The position numbers and the translations under genes were made by a program. Under the pieces are notes generated by a model. The model was not told where the DNA came from. It saw nothing but the letters and a program-made list of their open reading frames with translations, and searched no databases. From contig JABIWD010000062.1 in NCBI GenBank assembly GCA_018701105.1, positions 1-63,265 of the forward strand: a DNA stretch of 63,265 nt, written 5' to 3'. Source of the DNA: Candidatus Uhrbacteria bacterium. GTDB lineage: Bacteria; Patescibacteriota; Patescibacteriia; UBA9934; UBA11717. Positions 50,110 through 57,562 of this stretch are shown piece after piece (within the stretch, counting starts at the first letter, position 1; the number at the start of each line of letters is the position of its first letter).

Positions 50110-51129
50110 CTATCTCGCGGACTCAATCAACTTGCCTACGAGCTCCTCATATGACACGCCGCTCACCTCCCATAGCTTGGGGTACATGCTTGATTTTGTG
50201 AAACCGGGGATTGTGTTGATTTCGTTTACCATGATGTCACCGTTCGCTTTCAAGAAGACGTCTACTCGCCCCATGCCCCTGCACTCCAGGGTCTTGAATG
50301 TCCTGAGTGCGATTTCTTTAATCTGCTTAGTTGCCTCGTCCGAGATCTCTGCGGGGATCACTAGGTTCGCTTCACTGACGTCTGAGTACTTCTCGTCGTA
50401 TGTATAAAACCCGTCGTCCATGATTACCTCTCCCGCTACGGATGCGACCGGATTCTCGTTGCCTAACACCGCGCACTCCAACTCACGCCCTTCGATCATT
50501 TCTTCAATCAGAACCTTGTCATCAAACCTGAAGGCTTCTTTTACCGCAGCCTCGTACTCCTGAGCATCACGAGCCTTACTTACACCAACTGACGACCCCA
50601 TGTTCGCCGGCTTTATGAATACTGGTGATCCTAGCTGCGACTCGATCTCCTGAAAACTCGGAATCTTGTCCCCGGATCGAACCGCGACAAACTTCCCTAT
50701 CGGAATATCCGCATCACGCAATAGACGCTTCATGACATCCTTATCAAGACCCACTGCCGATCCCAAAACTCCCGCACCAACAAAAGGCACGCCAGTAAGC
50801 TTAAGTAGCCCTTGGATCGTCCCGTCTTCTCCGAAAGGACCGTGTAGAACTGGGAATACGACATCGATCACGAGATCGACATCAGGATTTGTCATGTTGT
50901 AAATCTTCCCTCCGCCACCAGGAACCAAAACAACCTCGTCCCCTTTCGGGTCGACTTTCACGATCTCAGCATCCGATCCTAGTAACCAACGTCCGCTTTT
51001 ATCGATCCCGATCAGTACCGGATTATATTTTTCTTTATCCAACGCATCATAAACACTCTGCGCGGACATCAAAGAAACATCATGCTCAGCAGACTGCCCT
51101 CCAAATAAGATTGCAACATTTTTTTTCAC
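50110..51129 (-). CDS. ddl: D-alanine-D-alanine ligase
   Basis: Makes the D-Ala-D-Ala dipeptide for peptidoglycan. 339 residues, ATP-grasp fold: ILFGGQSAEHDVSLMSA at the N-terminus, GPFGEDGTIQGLLKL, VFIKPANMGSSVGVSKA, and the C-terminal MVNEINTIPGFTKSSMYPKLW metal/ATP site. It starts at GTG 51129 (GTG AAA AAA AAT GTT). A small membrane-protein gene ends 6 bp upstream. Shows that the cell builds its own cell wall. Confidence 0.96.
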   Translation of the reverse strand: MKKNVAILFGGQSAEHDVSLMSAQSVYDALDKEKYNPVLIGIDKSGRWLLGSDAEIVKVDPKGDEVVLVPGGGGKIYNMTNPDVDLVIDVVFPVLHGPFGEDGTIQGLLKLTGVPFVGAGVLGSAVGLDKDVMKRLLRDADIPIGKFVAVRSGDKIPSFQEIESQLGSPVFIKPANMGSSVGVSKARDAQEYEAAVKEAFRFDDKVLIEEMIEGRELECAVLGNENPVASVAGEVIMDDGFYTYDEKYSDVSEANLVIPAEISDEATKQIKEIALRTFKTLECRGMGRVDVFLKANGDIMVNEINTIPGFTKSSMYPKLWEVSGVSYEELVGKLIESAR

Positions 51130-51135
51130 AAATCC

Positions 51136-51420
51136 TTACCTCAGAGTAAAAAACGTAAGCCCCAAAACCAGAAGCACTGCCAATACGACGATTCCAACAA
51201 TCTTTGTTCTCCTGCGCTCTGGACTCAGCTCGCACCACGCCTTGCGACCGTTCAGATTCGCGGCACCCAGTACAAACAGATATATACCTAACCCACGAAT
51301 AATATCGTGAATGATTGGTCTCTCAGAATCAGACATCAACCAAATAAATAAACCTGCAGCAAACATCGATACTGCCAAGACTTTAGTCTGACTATTTGAA
51401 TCGCACTTTTTCATGTTCAT
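51136..51420 (-). CDS. Small membrane protein (94 aa)
   Basis: Three hydrophobic segments (VLAVSMFAAGLFIWLM; IIRGLGIYLFVLGAANL; IVGIVVLAVLLVLGLTFF) with a basic, arginine-rich loop (SPERRRTK). Lies 6 bp upstream of ddl and in the same direction. No family recognised; no Shine-Dalgarno. Confidence 0.65.
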   Translation of the reverse strand: MNMKKCDSNSQTKVLAVSMFAAGLFIWLMSDSERPIIHDIIRGLGIYLFVLGAANLNGRKAWCELSPERRRTKIVGIVVLAVLLVLGLTFFTLR

Positions 51421-51441
51421 ATTTCGCGTTAACGATAATGA

Positions 51442-51750
51442 TTATTTTGTTTCATCCAATACAATTCTCTCACTAAACCCTCCTCGTTTCTCTTTCTTTT
51501 CCAACCGAATCTTCTCTACCTCTTCAAACGATATCTCTCTGTATTCCAACATCGAGTGAATAACCTCCAAAAGATCTGCAAGCTCTTCTTTGACGTTCGT
51601 ATCTTCCAAAACCTCATTCGTCTCTTCCAACAACTTCGCCTTCAAACGCTCCCAATGTTCCTAACCATCCGCAATGTGAGTGATAGCAGTGTCGCCATTA
51701 TCTGTAATGATCTGCGGGATCTTGTCTCGCACTAGTTTGTTGTGTTTCAT
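51442..51750 (-). pseudogene. MazG-like nucleotide pyrophosphohydrolase gene with in-frame TAG
   Basis: Reading leftward from ATG 51750: MKHNKLVRDKIPQIITDNG..., ITHIADG, then TAG (51663-51661), then in the same frame EHWERLKAKLLEETNEV, KEELADLLEVIHSMLEY and the end KRGGFSERIVLDETK. This reconstructs a whole 102-residue MazG/phosphoribosyl-ATP-pyrophosphohydrolase-like protein (family recalled by LVRDKIP and EELADLLEV), broken only by the amber codon at position 30. A fresh nonsense mutation, a sequencing error or readthrough would all fit. TAG is a normal stop elsewhere in the window. Confidence 0.8.
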
Positions 51751-51821
51751 AGGAGAGATTGCAAAGAATTCACCTCATGTTTCAACCTCATCCTAGCACT
51801 CCGGGGCCCTATTTTCAAGGG

Positions 51822-51850
51822 TTGACAAAGCGGCTATTTCGCGATACGTT
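51822..51850 (+). promoter_or_regulatory. Promoter of the 148-aa orphan
   Basis: TTGACA (51822-51827), 17-bp spacer, TACGTT (51845-51850). The leader of about 90 nt carries a CCGTCACGTGACGG palindrome just before the Shine-Dalgarno. Confidence 0.72.
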
Positions 51851-51948
51851 TACCACCGACCACAGGATAATCGCCATGTTTGCGCGTGCTATGACGGCGC
51901 GTGTGTCCTGGCAAATACCGGCCGTCACGTGACGGCGGAGACTCAGTT

Positions 51949-52395
51949 ATGGGTGCAAAGCCCGCTACACCGCGACAGACCTTCGAGAAAGACACGTTGG
52001 CACTCAAGGAAGACGGAACGGTGCGCTTTTTTGGCGCAACGGGACGTGACCTGGGTATCGCCTGGGACGTATTCCCTGTTTCAGGTAAGGCATTCGAGTG
52101 CGCCAAGACTCAGGTCGGCCTGGAAATCCAGAGTGCCCTCGAGAAGGAGTTCAAAGATGACGAAGACGACAGGGTCAGTCACATACTGGTCCATCCCGAG
52201 ACTGCTGTCCTACTCTTCCTGGAGGGATACATCTCTACAGATCACATGCTCAGGAGCGAGCAAGAGACCGGTCAGACCTTGCTCGGAATGGTCCCGTTCA
52301 ACGTCAACGGCGAGGTAGAGCATATCTATGTCGCCGTCCACCCCTACAGCAGCCAGCCCTACGCCATCATCGGGTACGACGGCATGAAGCTCTGA
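51949..52395 (+). CDS. GC-rich orphan protein, 148 aa
   Basis: No family recognised. ATG at 51949 has GGAG at about 8 nt. Soluble, mixed alpha/beta: TLALKEDGTVRFFGATG, AKTQVGLEIQSALEKEF, then a very acidic loop (KDDEDDR) and strand-like VSHILVHPETAVLLFLEGY and HIYVAVHPYSSQPYAIIGYDG. No signal peptide. Own promoter and a very strong terminator; gene-dense neighbourhood of similar orphans (48-53 kb). Confidence 0.7.
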   Translation: MGAKPATPRQTFEKDTLALKEDGTVRFFGATGRDLGIAWDVFPVSGKAFECAKTQVGLEIQSALEKEFKDDEDDRVSHILVHPETAVLLFLEGYISTDHMLRSEQETGQTLLGMVPFNVNGEVEHIYVAVHPYSSQPYAIIGYDGMKL

Positions 52396-52409
52396 GCGGC
52401 AACAACTTC

Positions 52410-52452
52410 GACGCGAGGCGCGGCCCCCTGGGACCGCGCCCTCTTTTTTTTT
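52410..52452 (+). terminator. Terminator of the 148-aa orphan
   Basis: GAGGCGCGG-CCCCCTGGGA-CCGCGCCCTC followed by T9. Confidence 0.9.
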
Positions 52453-52482
52453 AAAAAAAATCGAGCCCTAGGAGGGCCCATT
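52452..52482 (-). terminator. Terminator of the 52468-53037 gene
   Basis: Leftward: GCCCT-CCT-AGGGC, TCGA, T8; the stop codon lies inside the stem. Confidence 0.78.
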
Positions 52483-53037
52483 GTTGAAGTTCTCTTCGAA
52501 TCTGCTCAGTACGACGTCTGCGGGCAGGTTCCCGTCTAGCACAACGTCGCTGAATCCCAGAAGGTCTGGAATCTCTCTCTCGGTCTCCAGATTGTTCTGG
52601 GCATCGAACGCCTCGCGCGAGAAGTCTGGACCGTCTTCCGGCCGTCCTCTTTCAACCCAGCGATCAAAGCGGAGATCGCTTTGCGCACGAAGGAACACGA
52701 CCTTGAGGTCAATATCCGAATGTGCGCTCATGCGTTCCGCCTGAGCAATACGCCGCCAGCCGTCCAGCACGTACACCTCTGCTGGGTTTGCACGCATGTG
52801 CTCCAGCATCAGGTCGACAAGGAACGTCTCTCCGTGCTCTGCAGCCATGTGCCCATAGAACGCAGACATGTGCTTACGTTCCGTGGACAGACCCAAGTCC
52901 TCCATCCTCTCTCGTAGCAGGTCAGAAATGAGCAATGTACGCGCGCCAGAGTGACGCGCGCAATACGCTTCTGCCAATGTTGACTTGCCAGCACAGATGT
53001 AGCCAGCAAGTGCGATCACTCGTTGTTCTTTACACAC
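52468..53037 (-). CDS. P-loop kinase-like protein, 189 aa
   Basis: Walker A GYICAGKST (about 12-20) follows the beta strand VIALAG. YVLDGWRRIAQAERM resembles the Walker B/substrate region, and RAQSDLRFDRWVERGRPED an arginine lid, of dephospho-CoA kinase or AAA_18-type nucleotide kinases. No exact family. GTG start at 53037 is fixed by GAGGAGG at 8 nt. GC-rich single-gene unit; a second P-loop orphan of this kind is at 25056-25583. Promoter is unclear (TTGACC near 53090). Confidence 0.72.
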   Translation of the reverse strand: MCKEQRVIALAGYICAGKSTLAEAYCARHSGARTLLISDLLRERMEDLGLSTERKHMSAFYGHMAAEHGETFLVDLMLEHMRANPAEVYVLDGWRRIAQAERMSAHSDIDLKVVFLRAQSDLRFDRWVERGRPEDGPDFSREAFDAQNNLETEREIPDLLGFSDVVLDGNLPADVVLSRFEENFNNGPS

Positions 53038-53094
53038 GACAAGCCCCTCCTCTAGCGCTACCTTCTCACGCTATGATTTCAAGGTCAAGCGCAC

Positions 53095-53796
53095 TCAATT
53101 CCCTCTGGCAAAAGTAACGCCCCAAACAACCTCAACACCGGACCTCTTAAGCTCGCGTGCCACCGCCGACATGGTCTTCCCTGTCGTATAGACGTCATCG
53201 ACGAGAATGACGTTCGGCGGAACGATAATATTTGTGTTCACCTCAAACACCCCATCAAAAGATCGCTCAGCTCTTTTTTTATCACTCAAGCTAGCCTGAG
53301 GCTTCTGAAAATGCCGAGCCCGCTTTACAAGATTCAGTTCAAGATCGATCCCAAGCTCCATCGCTATTATACGAGCTAGCACAATGCTCTGGTCAAACCC
53401 ACGCGCTCGAGCTCGCATCGGATGTAGCGGCACGGGCACGATCACCCAGTTCTTACTCGGAACTTGCTGCGTCGCATTGAGCCACTGAGACAAGATCGAG
53501 CTTATGTGGGGCTCGGCCTCGCGTACAAAGCGATACTTCCATAGTCTGACTAGTTTTTTTGAAAGAATATTCGCATACCACGTCGCACTAACAACGCCAT
53601 CGAGCGAATGGTCGTAATGCTCCGAACATCGCGCGCCATAAGTCGTGATCGCGTCGCACCCGGGACAGTGCTGAGGATACCTGCAAACAAAAACAGCGCG
53701 ACATTCTACACACAAGAGGAATCCGTCGCGCTGGCATTTTATGCACTGCTGGGGGAAAATTGCATTGCGTAGTCTATGTATCCACTTTAATTCCAT
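53095..53796 (-). CDS. comF: ComF family phosphoribosyltransferase-like protein
   Basis: ComF proteins act in DNA uptake in naturally competent bacteria. 233 residues: double zinc finger (CIKCQRDG, CVEC, CPGCDAI, CSEH) and a PRTase domain with the PRPP loop VILVDDVYTTGKTMS. It overlaps the upstream gene by 10 nt, so it is the last cistron of the leftward T4SS operon, a linkage that hints at DNA import. Confidence 0.92.
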   Translation of the reverse strand: MELKWIHRLRNAIFPQQCIKCQRDGFLLCVECRAVFVCRYPQHCPGCDAITTYGARCSEHYDHSLDGVVSATWYANILSKKLVRLWKYRFVREAEPHISSILSQWLNATQQVPSKNWVIVPVPLHPMRARARGFDQSIVLARIIAMELGIDLELNLVKRARHFQKPQASLSDKKRAERSFDGVFEVNTNIIVPPNVILVDDVYTTGKTMSAVARELKRSGVEVVWGVTFARGN

Positions 53797-54350
53797 TGAA
53801 AATTAGCTACTAACCACAATTCTCCACGCTTTTCCAGAGAAATCGTTGCTGTTTTGTACTCTATAGTAGTATTGGTTCGCGTACCCAGCTCAATCTCGTT
53901 CTGCACGGCTACTGCGTATACAACGCTTCCAGACTCCTCGCTCCCTGAGCTCAATGCAGCCGACAAAGCTCTTGTGCTCACACCGCGAAACGACTCTGCA
54001 TCAACATCTGTAACGCCACTTTGAAGAGTCGCGTGATACTCAGGCGTACTCAATTCCTTTACCTCGTTCACGTTCTCAAAAGGAACATCTGTCGAATATG
54101 TTCCAAATCTCTCAGCAAAGTTCATGGCTACAACTCGAGCCGATGCCGCGTCTGCGGTAACCGGAATAACTTCTGAAGCCGACGGTGTGGTATCTCGAAT
54201 CACAGCCTCTGGAGCCACGGGCTCTGGCACGGGCTCTGGGACTACTTCGCCTCCTCTAAACAAGAAGAACCATAGCAAGAATAACATCACCAATATCAAC
54301 ACTATAAGTGCCGCTACTATTGACCGCCTTTGTCCTGGGGTAATTTGCAT
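53787..54350 (-). CDS. Single-span T4SS-associated protein (187 aa)
   Basis: N-terminal transmembrane segment (SIVAALIVLILVMLFLLWFFLF), a Pro/Glu/Val linker (VVPEPVPEPVAPEAV), and an extracytoplasmic domain of about 110 residues ending TATISLEKRGELWLVANFQW, which recalls an NTF2/VirB8-like fold (inference). One base separates it from virB4 and it overlaps comF. Likely a VirB8-type assembly factor. Confidence 0.72.
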   Translation of the reverse strand: MQITPGQRRSIVAALIVLILVMLFLLWFFLFRGGEVVPEPVPEPVAPEAVIRDTTPSASEVIPVTADAASARVVAMNFAERFGTYSTDVPFENVNEVKELSTPEYHATLQSGVTDVDAESFRGVSTRALSAALSSGSEESGSVVYAVAVQNEIELGTRTNTTIEYKTATISLEKRGELWLVANFQWN

Positions 54351-54351
54351 A

Positions 54352-56418
54352 TTAATTGTCTAGTGATTGTTCTAATGCTGCCCCCTCTTCTGCTATTCCT
54401 GACTCGATTTTAGACTTCTCTGCATCCTTATCAACTACTCCCGCCTCCGTAGCCTCTTTATCTTCTAATTCTCCCTCGAACTCACGCCGCTCACCCTCCA
54501 TCTCAAGCAACTGCTCTGGGTTCGTGGTCACAATCTTGTCTTCCAAATAACTCGCCACCACCTGAATAGCGGCGTGCTTGTTTCCTGCAAAGAAGATTCC
54601 CTGTCCAATACCCGCCTCAAGCAAGAGATATTTCTCTGCATCTGTGAGGTTAAACGTCTTCTGAACCAAGTCAACAGCAGCAGGCGACTGCTTCATGAGC
54701 AACTGCATGCTCGAGTTCGTCACGATCGCCTGTCCATACTGGTTCCTAAGGAAGTCATTCACATCCTGTGTAATCGTCTGAACTCCCAAGAAGTACTTAC
54801 GTCCACGCTTCACAATCGCAAAGATAAATCGCGCCGAATCCTCGTGTTGCATCAACCACCACGCCTCGTCGACTACTAGCAGCCGCTTCTTTCGAGTTGA
54901 TCGAACAACGTTCCAAATGTAGGTAATAATGTTATAAATTGCCATCGGTCGCAGCTCATCCTCCAAATCTCGCACAGAGAAGATCACCAACTGGTTGCTG
55001 GTCTCCACCGTCGTAGGCGAGCTAAAGAGCCCTGCGAATGTTCCTTCCGTGTATTTCTTGATACGCGCAACTAGACTGTCTGCACCGGTCATTCCCTCTA
55101 GAACCTCCTGCAAGTCTTGCATCGTAGGTGGCTCAACCTTAGCGAGGTCACTTTGCGGTGTAATGTCCTTTTTTGCATATGACTCCAAAATCGCACGATC
55201 CAGCACAGCGTCGTCTTCAGGCGAGAATCCAAGAGCCCCCGTTGAACCCTGCGGAGTTCCCATCATGATTCGCATCAAACCTTTGATTGTGATAACAGCA
55301 GATCGGATTATATCCTCAACGCTCGCGTCCGATGTAGTGGCACGCGGAAGATCGAATGGGTTGATCTTACTATCAGACGCCAGTGAGACGTTCACGTATG
55401 TTCCACCAACAGCATCTGAAAGCGCCTTGTACTCCATTTCTGGGTCGATAACGATGACGTCAACGCCAAGCATCATCGATCGGATGATCTCAAGCTTCAC
55501 AGCGTAACTTTTTCCAGCTCCAGATGTAGCAAACACAACTCCGTTCGCGTTTTGCAAACTGAACCTATCAAACAATATCAAACTGTTGTTGTGTCGATTT
55601 ATTCCGTACAAGATTCCGTTATCACTCGTGAGCTCTGACGAGATGAATGGGAAACTCGACGCAATCGGACTTGTACTCATGTTGAATGTGATCTGCAACT
55701 CGTCGTTTCCAAGTGGTAACGTTGAGTTGAATCCCTGCTCGGACTGATACAGTCCACGCTTTGTCATGATCAACTTCGCTCCAAACGAAGAATCAATATC
55801 ATCACAAACACGATCAAGCTCTTCCTTATCCTTTGCGTACACCGTTACATAGAAAGCAAACTGGAAGAAATGCTCAATACCTTGCGTGAGCTGGTCTCGC
55901 AGCCCCTCAATGTCTCGCAACGCAGTCTCGCGTAGTGGGTCTCGTGGTTTTCCTTTCTGACGATCCAGTGAAAGCTGAGCTTCCACCTCTCCAGCCTTTT
56001 TCTTGAGTTGCTTCAAAATGATAGCAGCCTCAATTGGATAGAAGTACATTGAAATATCTATCGTCCAGTTGAAGTTGATGATACCTGCGGCCCAACCGAC
56101 TCCAACATAACGAGGGTATCCAACAATGAACAACGTGCGCGCATATTGATCTCCGAGCTTAAGAAAACTCGATGTAACTTCAAAAGACGCCGGAGCAATC
56201 AGGTCGCGAATTGAAACAATTCCACGCTGATAAATCCGCTCTTCTTCAAGAAGGGAGCGAACACTCTCCTGCTCTTTCTTGTCAGCAATCTGCTCCTTCT
56301 GCTTCGCTGAGAGCTTCTTAGGAGCCTGCGGCTTTCCAGGTGTAGCAGGCTTTTTGCTCTTGCCCTTCTTTCCTTTGCCGTCTTGTTCGTATTGCTCAAT
56401 TTGTTTCTCAAAAGCCAT
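54352..56418 (-). CDS. virB4: VirB4-like conjugation/secretion ATPase
   Basis: Energises type IV secretion. 688 residues: hydrophilic Lys-rich N-terminus (KGKKGKSKKPATPGKPQAPK), N-terminal VirB4 region, Walker A TSGAGKSYAVK with VIDPEMEY just after, Walker B LLVVDEAWWLM, and GVQTITQDVNDF. The acidic C-terminus is extended (LEMEGERREFEGELEDKE). It overlaps the preceding gene, which encodes what looks like a further VirB4 N-terminal part, by 11 nt. Confidence 0.94.
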   Translation of the reverse strand: MAFEKQIEQYEQDGKGKKGKSKKPATPGKPQAPKKLSAKQKEQIADKKEQESVRSLLEEERIYQRGIVSIRDLIAPASFEVTSSFLKLGDQYARTLFIVGYPRYVGVGWAAGIINFNWTIDISMYFYPIEAAIILKQLKKKAGEVEAQLSLDRQKGKPRDPLRETALRDIEGLRDQLTQGIEHFFQFAFYVTVYAKDKEELDRVCDDIDSSFGAKLIMTKRGLYQSEQGFNSTLPLGNDELQITFNMSTSPIASSFPFISSELTSDNGILYGINRHNNSLILFDRFSLQNANGVVFATSGAGKSYAVKLEIIRSMMLGVDVIVIDPEMEYKALSDAVGGTYVNVSLASDSKINPFDLPRATTSDASVEDIIRSAVITIKGLMRIMMGTPQGSTGALGFSPEDDAVLDRAILESYAKKDITPQSDLAKVEPPTMQDLQEVLEGMTGADSLVARIKKYTEGTFAGLFSSPTTVETSNQLVIFSVRDLEDELRPMAIYNIITYIWNVVRSTRKKRLLVVDEAWWLMQHEDSARFIFAIVKRGRKYFLGVQTITQDVNDFLRNQYGQAIVTNSSMQLLMKQSPAAVDLVQKTFNLTDAEKYLLLEAGIGQGIFFAGNKHAAIQVVASYLEDKIVTTNPEQLLEMEGERREFEGELEDKEATEAGVVDKDAEKSKIESGIAEEGAALEQSLDN

Positions 56419-57103
56419 ATGATGTATCCAAATCTAACTCTCCCGCATTTTTTAAAGGCTGTGCCTCGGAAACTATCGGGTTGTAAGCGTTGTAATAAAG
56501 CTCAATCAAGCCCTGAGTGTCCAAGCGAGCTCCAGAGAGGCCCATGCTATTCAAGCTACCAAGAGCCTGCGCCATGCGCTGTTCTAGTTCCTGCTGCCGT
56601 ATCTTGAACTGTTTTTCCGAAAGTTTAATACGCGAGCCGGGAGTCAGTACTGCGCCAAGTCGTGTAAAGAAACCTTTCTTGTCGCTCGCCAAGGGATCGA
56701 AAGGCACCACGATGAAGAAGCGCTTACTCATAATCTCACTGTCAGACACAAGGTCTTTTATGAAATCGATGTAATCCGTCATCTGATTCCGCAGCAACTC
56801 GTTCTCCAATTCCGAGCTTGCCTGCCTCATCCTTCCAATGTAATCCTCGATTCGCATTCTTCGTGAATGAATCACAACCTGCAACGGGTAATCGAGACCA
56901 TTCAAAAACTGCATGTACGCCTGAATCACCGCCTGCTGCTCGTCGTTAGACTTCAGTGCAAAGTTGATACTCGAAACAATCGCGACTCCACGTACTGATC
57001 CATCTTTCAGAATCACCATGTCGTCACGAATTTCTGAGATATCCAAATACTTCTGCGTCGCAGGTCGTTTGGCTTGAACTAGTTTTTGTTTTTTCTTTGC
57101 CAT
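56408..57103 (-). CDS. TraC/VirB4 N-terminal-like protein (231 aa)
   Basis: Start MAKKKQKLVQ at 57103. No Walker motif. KYLDISEIRDDMVILKDGSV and VIHSRRMRIEDYIGRM are typical of the N-terminal domain of TraC/VirB4 ATPases, here encoded separately. Overlaps virB4 by 11 nt and lies 1 bp from prgI, so all three should be made together. In CPR genomes such a split partner regularly precedes the ATPase; I infer a structural role. Confidence 0.78.
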   Translation of the reverse strand: MAKKKQKLVQAKRPATQKYLDISEIRDDMVILKDGSVRGVAIVSSINFALKSNDEQQAVIQAYMQFLNGLDYPLQVVIHSRRMRIEDYIGRMRQASSELENELLRNQMTDYIDFIKDLVSDSEIMSKRFFIVVPFDPLASDKKGFFTRLGAVLTPGSRIKLSEKQFKIRQQELEQRMAQALGSLNSMGLSGARLDTQGLIELYYNAYNPIVSEAQPLKNAGELDLDTSYGF

Positions 57104-57104
57104 A

Positions 57105-57545
57105 TTATTTTTCCGCCTCATCGGGCATATACACTCCACCGGTGTTCACGACTAGAGATAGGTCTCTTAAGTGCGAACCGCTCAGTGGTGGCTTTCTATA
57201 CGGAGGAGGTGGAGGAGGTGGTTCTTTTCTGTTCATCATTGCTTTGATCTCTGCATCTGATCGATTCTTACTCCAAACCCTGATAGAAGGGCGGCGTAAT
57301 GTCTGCAGATAGTTCAACATTATGTAGTGAAATGGCTGTCCATGAATTCTTACAAAAGCAATCACTAAGGAAATTGCAGCGGTTGGGATAGCGAAGACCA
57401 GGAACAGAGAAAAATCGAAAAGTCGATTCTGAATAACGATTATTAGCCCCGCAACCATGATAGTCACAAACTGTCGCACCGTGATTGGTCCGATAATCTT
57501 ACTCTCCACGTCTAGAAATTGTGGGATAACAAATTGATCTGCCAT
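57105..57545 (-). CDS. PrgI family T4SS membrane protein
   Basis: 146 residues. Opens with the PrgI signature (QFVIPQFLDVESKIIGPITVRQF), followed by two adjacent spans (FVTIMVAGLIIVIQ; FSLFLVFAIPTAAISLVIAF) and a Pro-rich cytoplasmic tail (KEPPPPPPPYRKPP). PrgI/VirB3-like proteins pair with VirB4 in Gram-positive and CPR T4SS, as the gene order shows here. Confidence 0.88.
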   Translation of the reverse strand: MADQFVIPQFLDVESKIIGPITVRQFVTIMVAGLIIVIQNRLFDFSLFLVFAIPTAAISLVIAFVRIHGQPFHYIMLNYLQTLRRPSIRVWSKNRSDAEIKAMMNRKEPPPPPPPYRKPPLSGSHLRDLSLVVNTGGVYMPDEAEK

Positions 57546-57562
57546 AAACCTATTTTATCACA

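Noticed and set aside
49803..50126. Minus-strand open frame across the two serine tRNAs (contains EREGFEPS)
   Set aside because: It is the antisense of tRNA T arms; this peptide is a well-known artefact of tRNA-Ser genes.
51661..51663. Alternative genetic code (TAG as sense)
   Set aside because: TAG ends several intact genes here (for example at 2671 and 3504), so one internal TAG is better read as a mutation or error.
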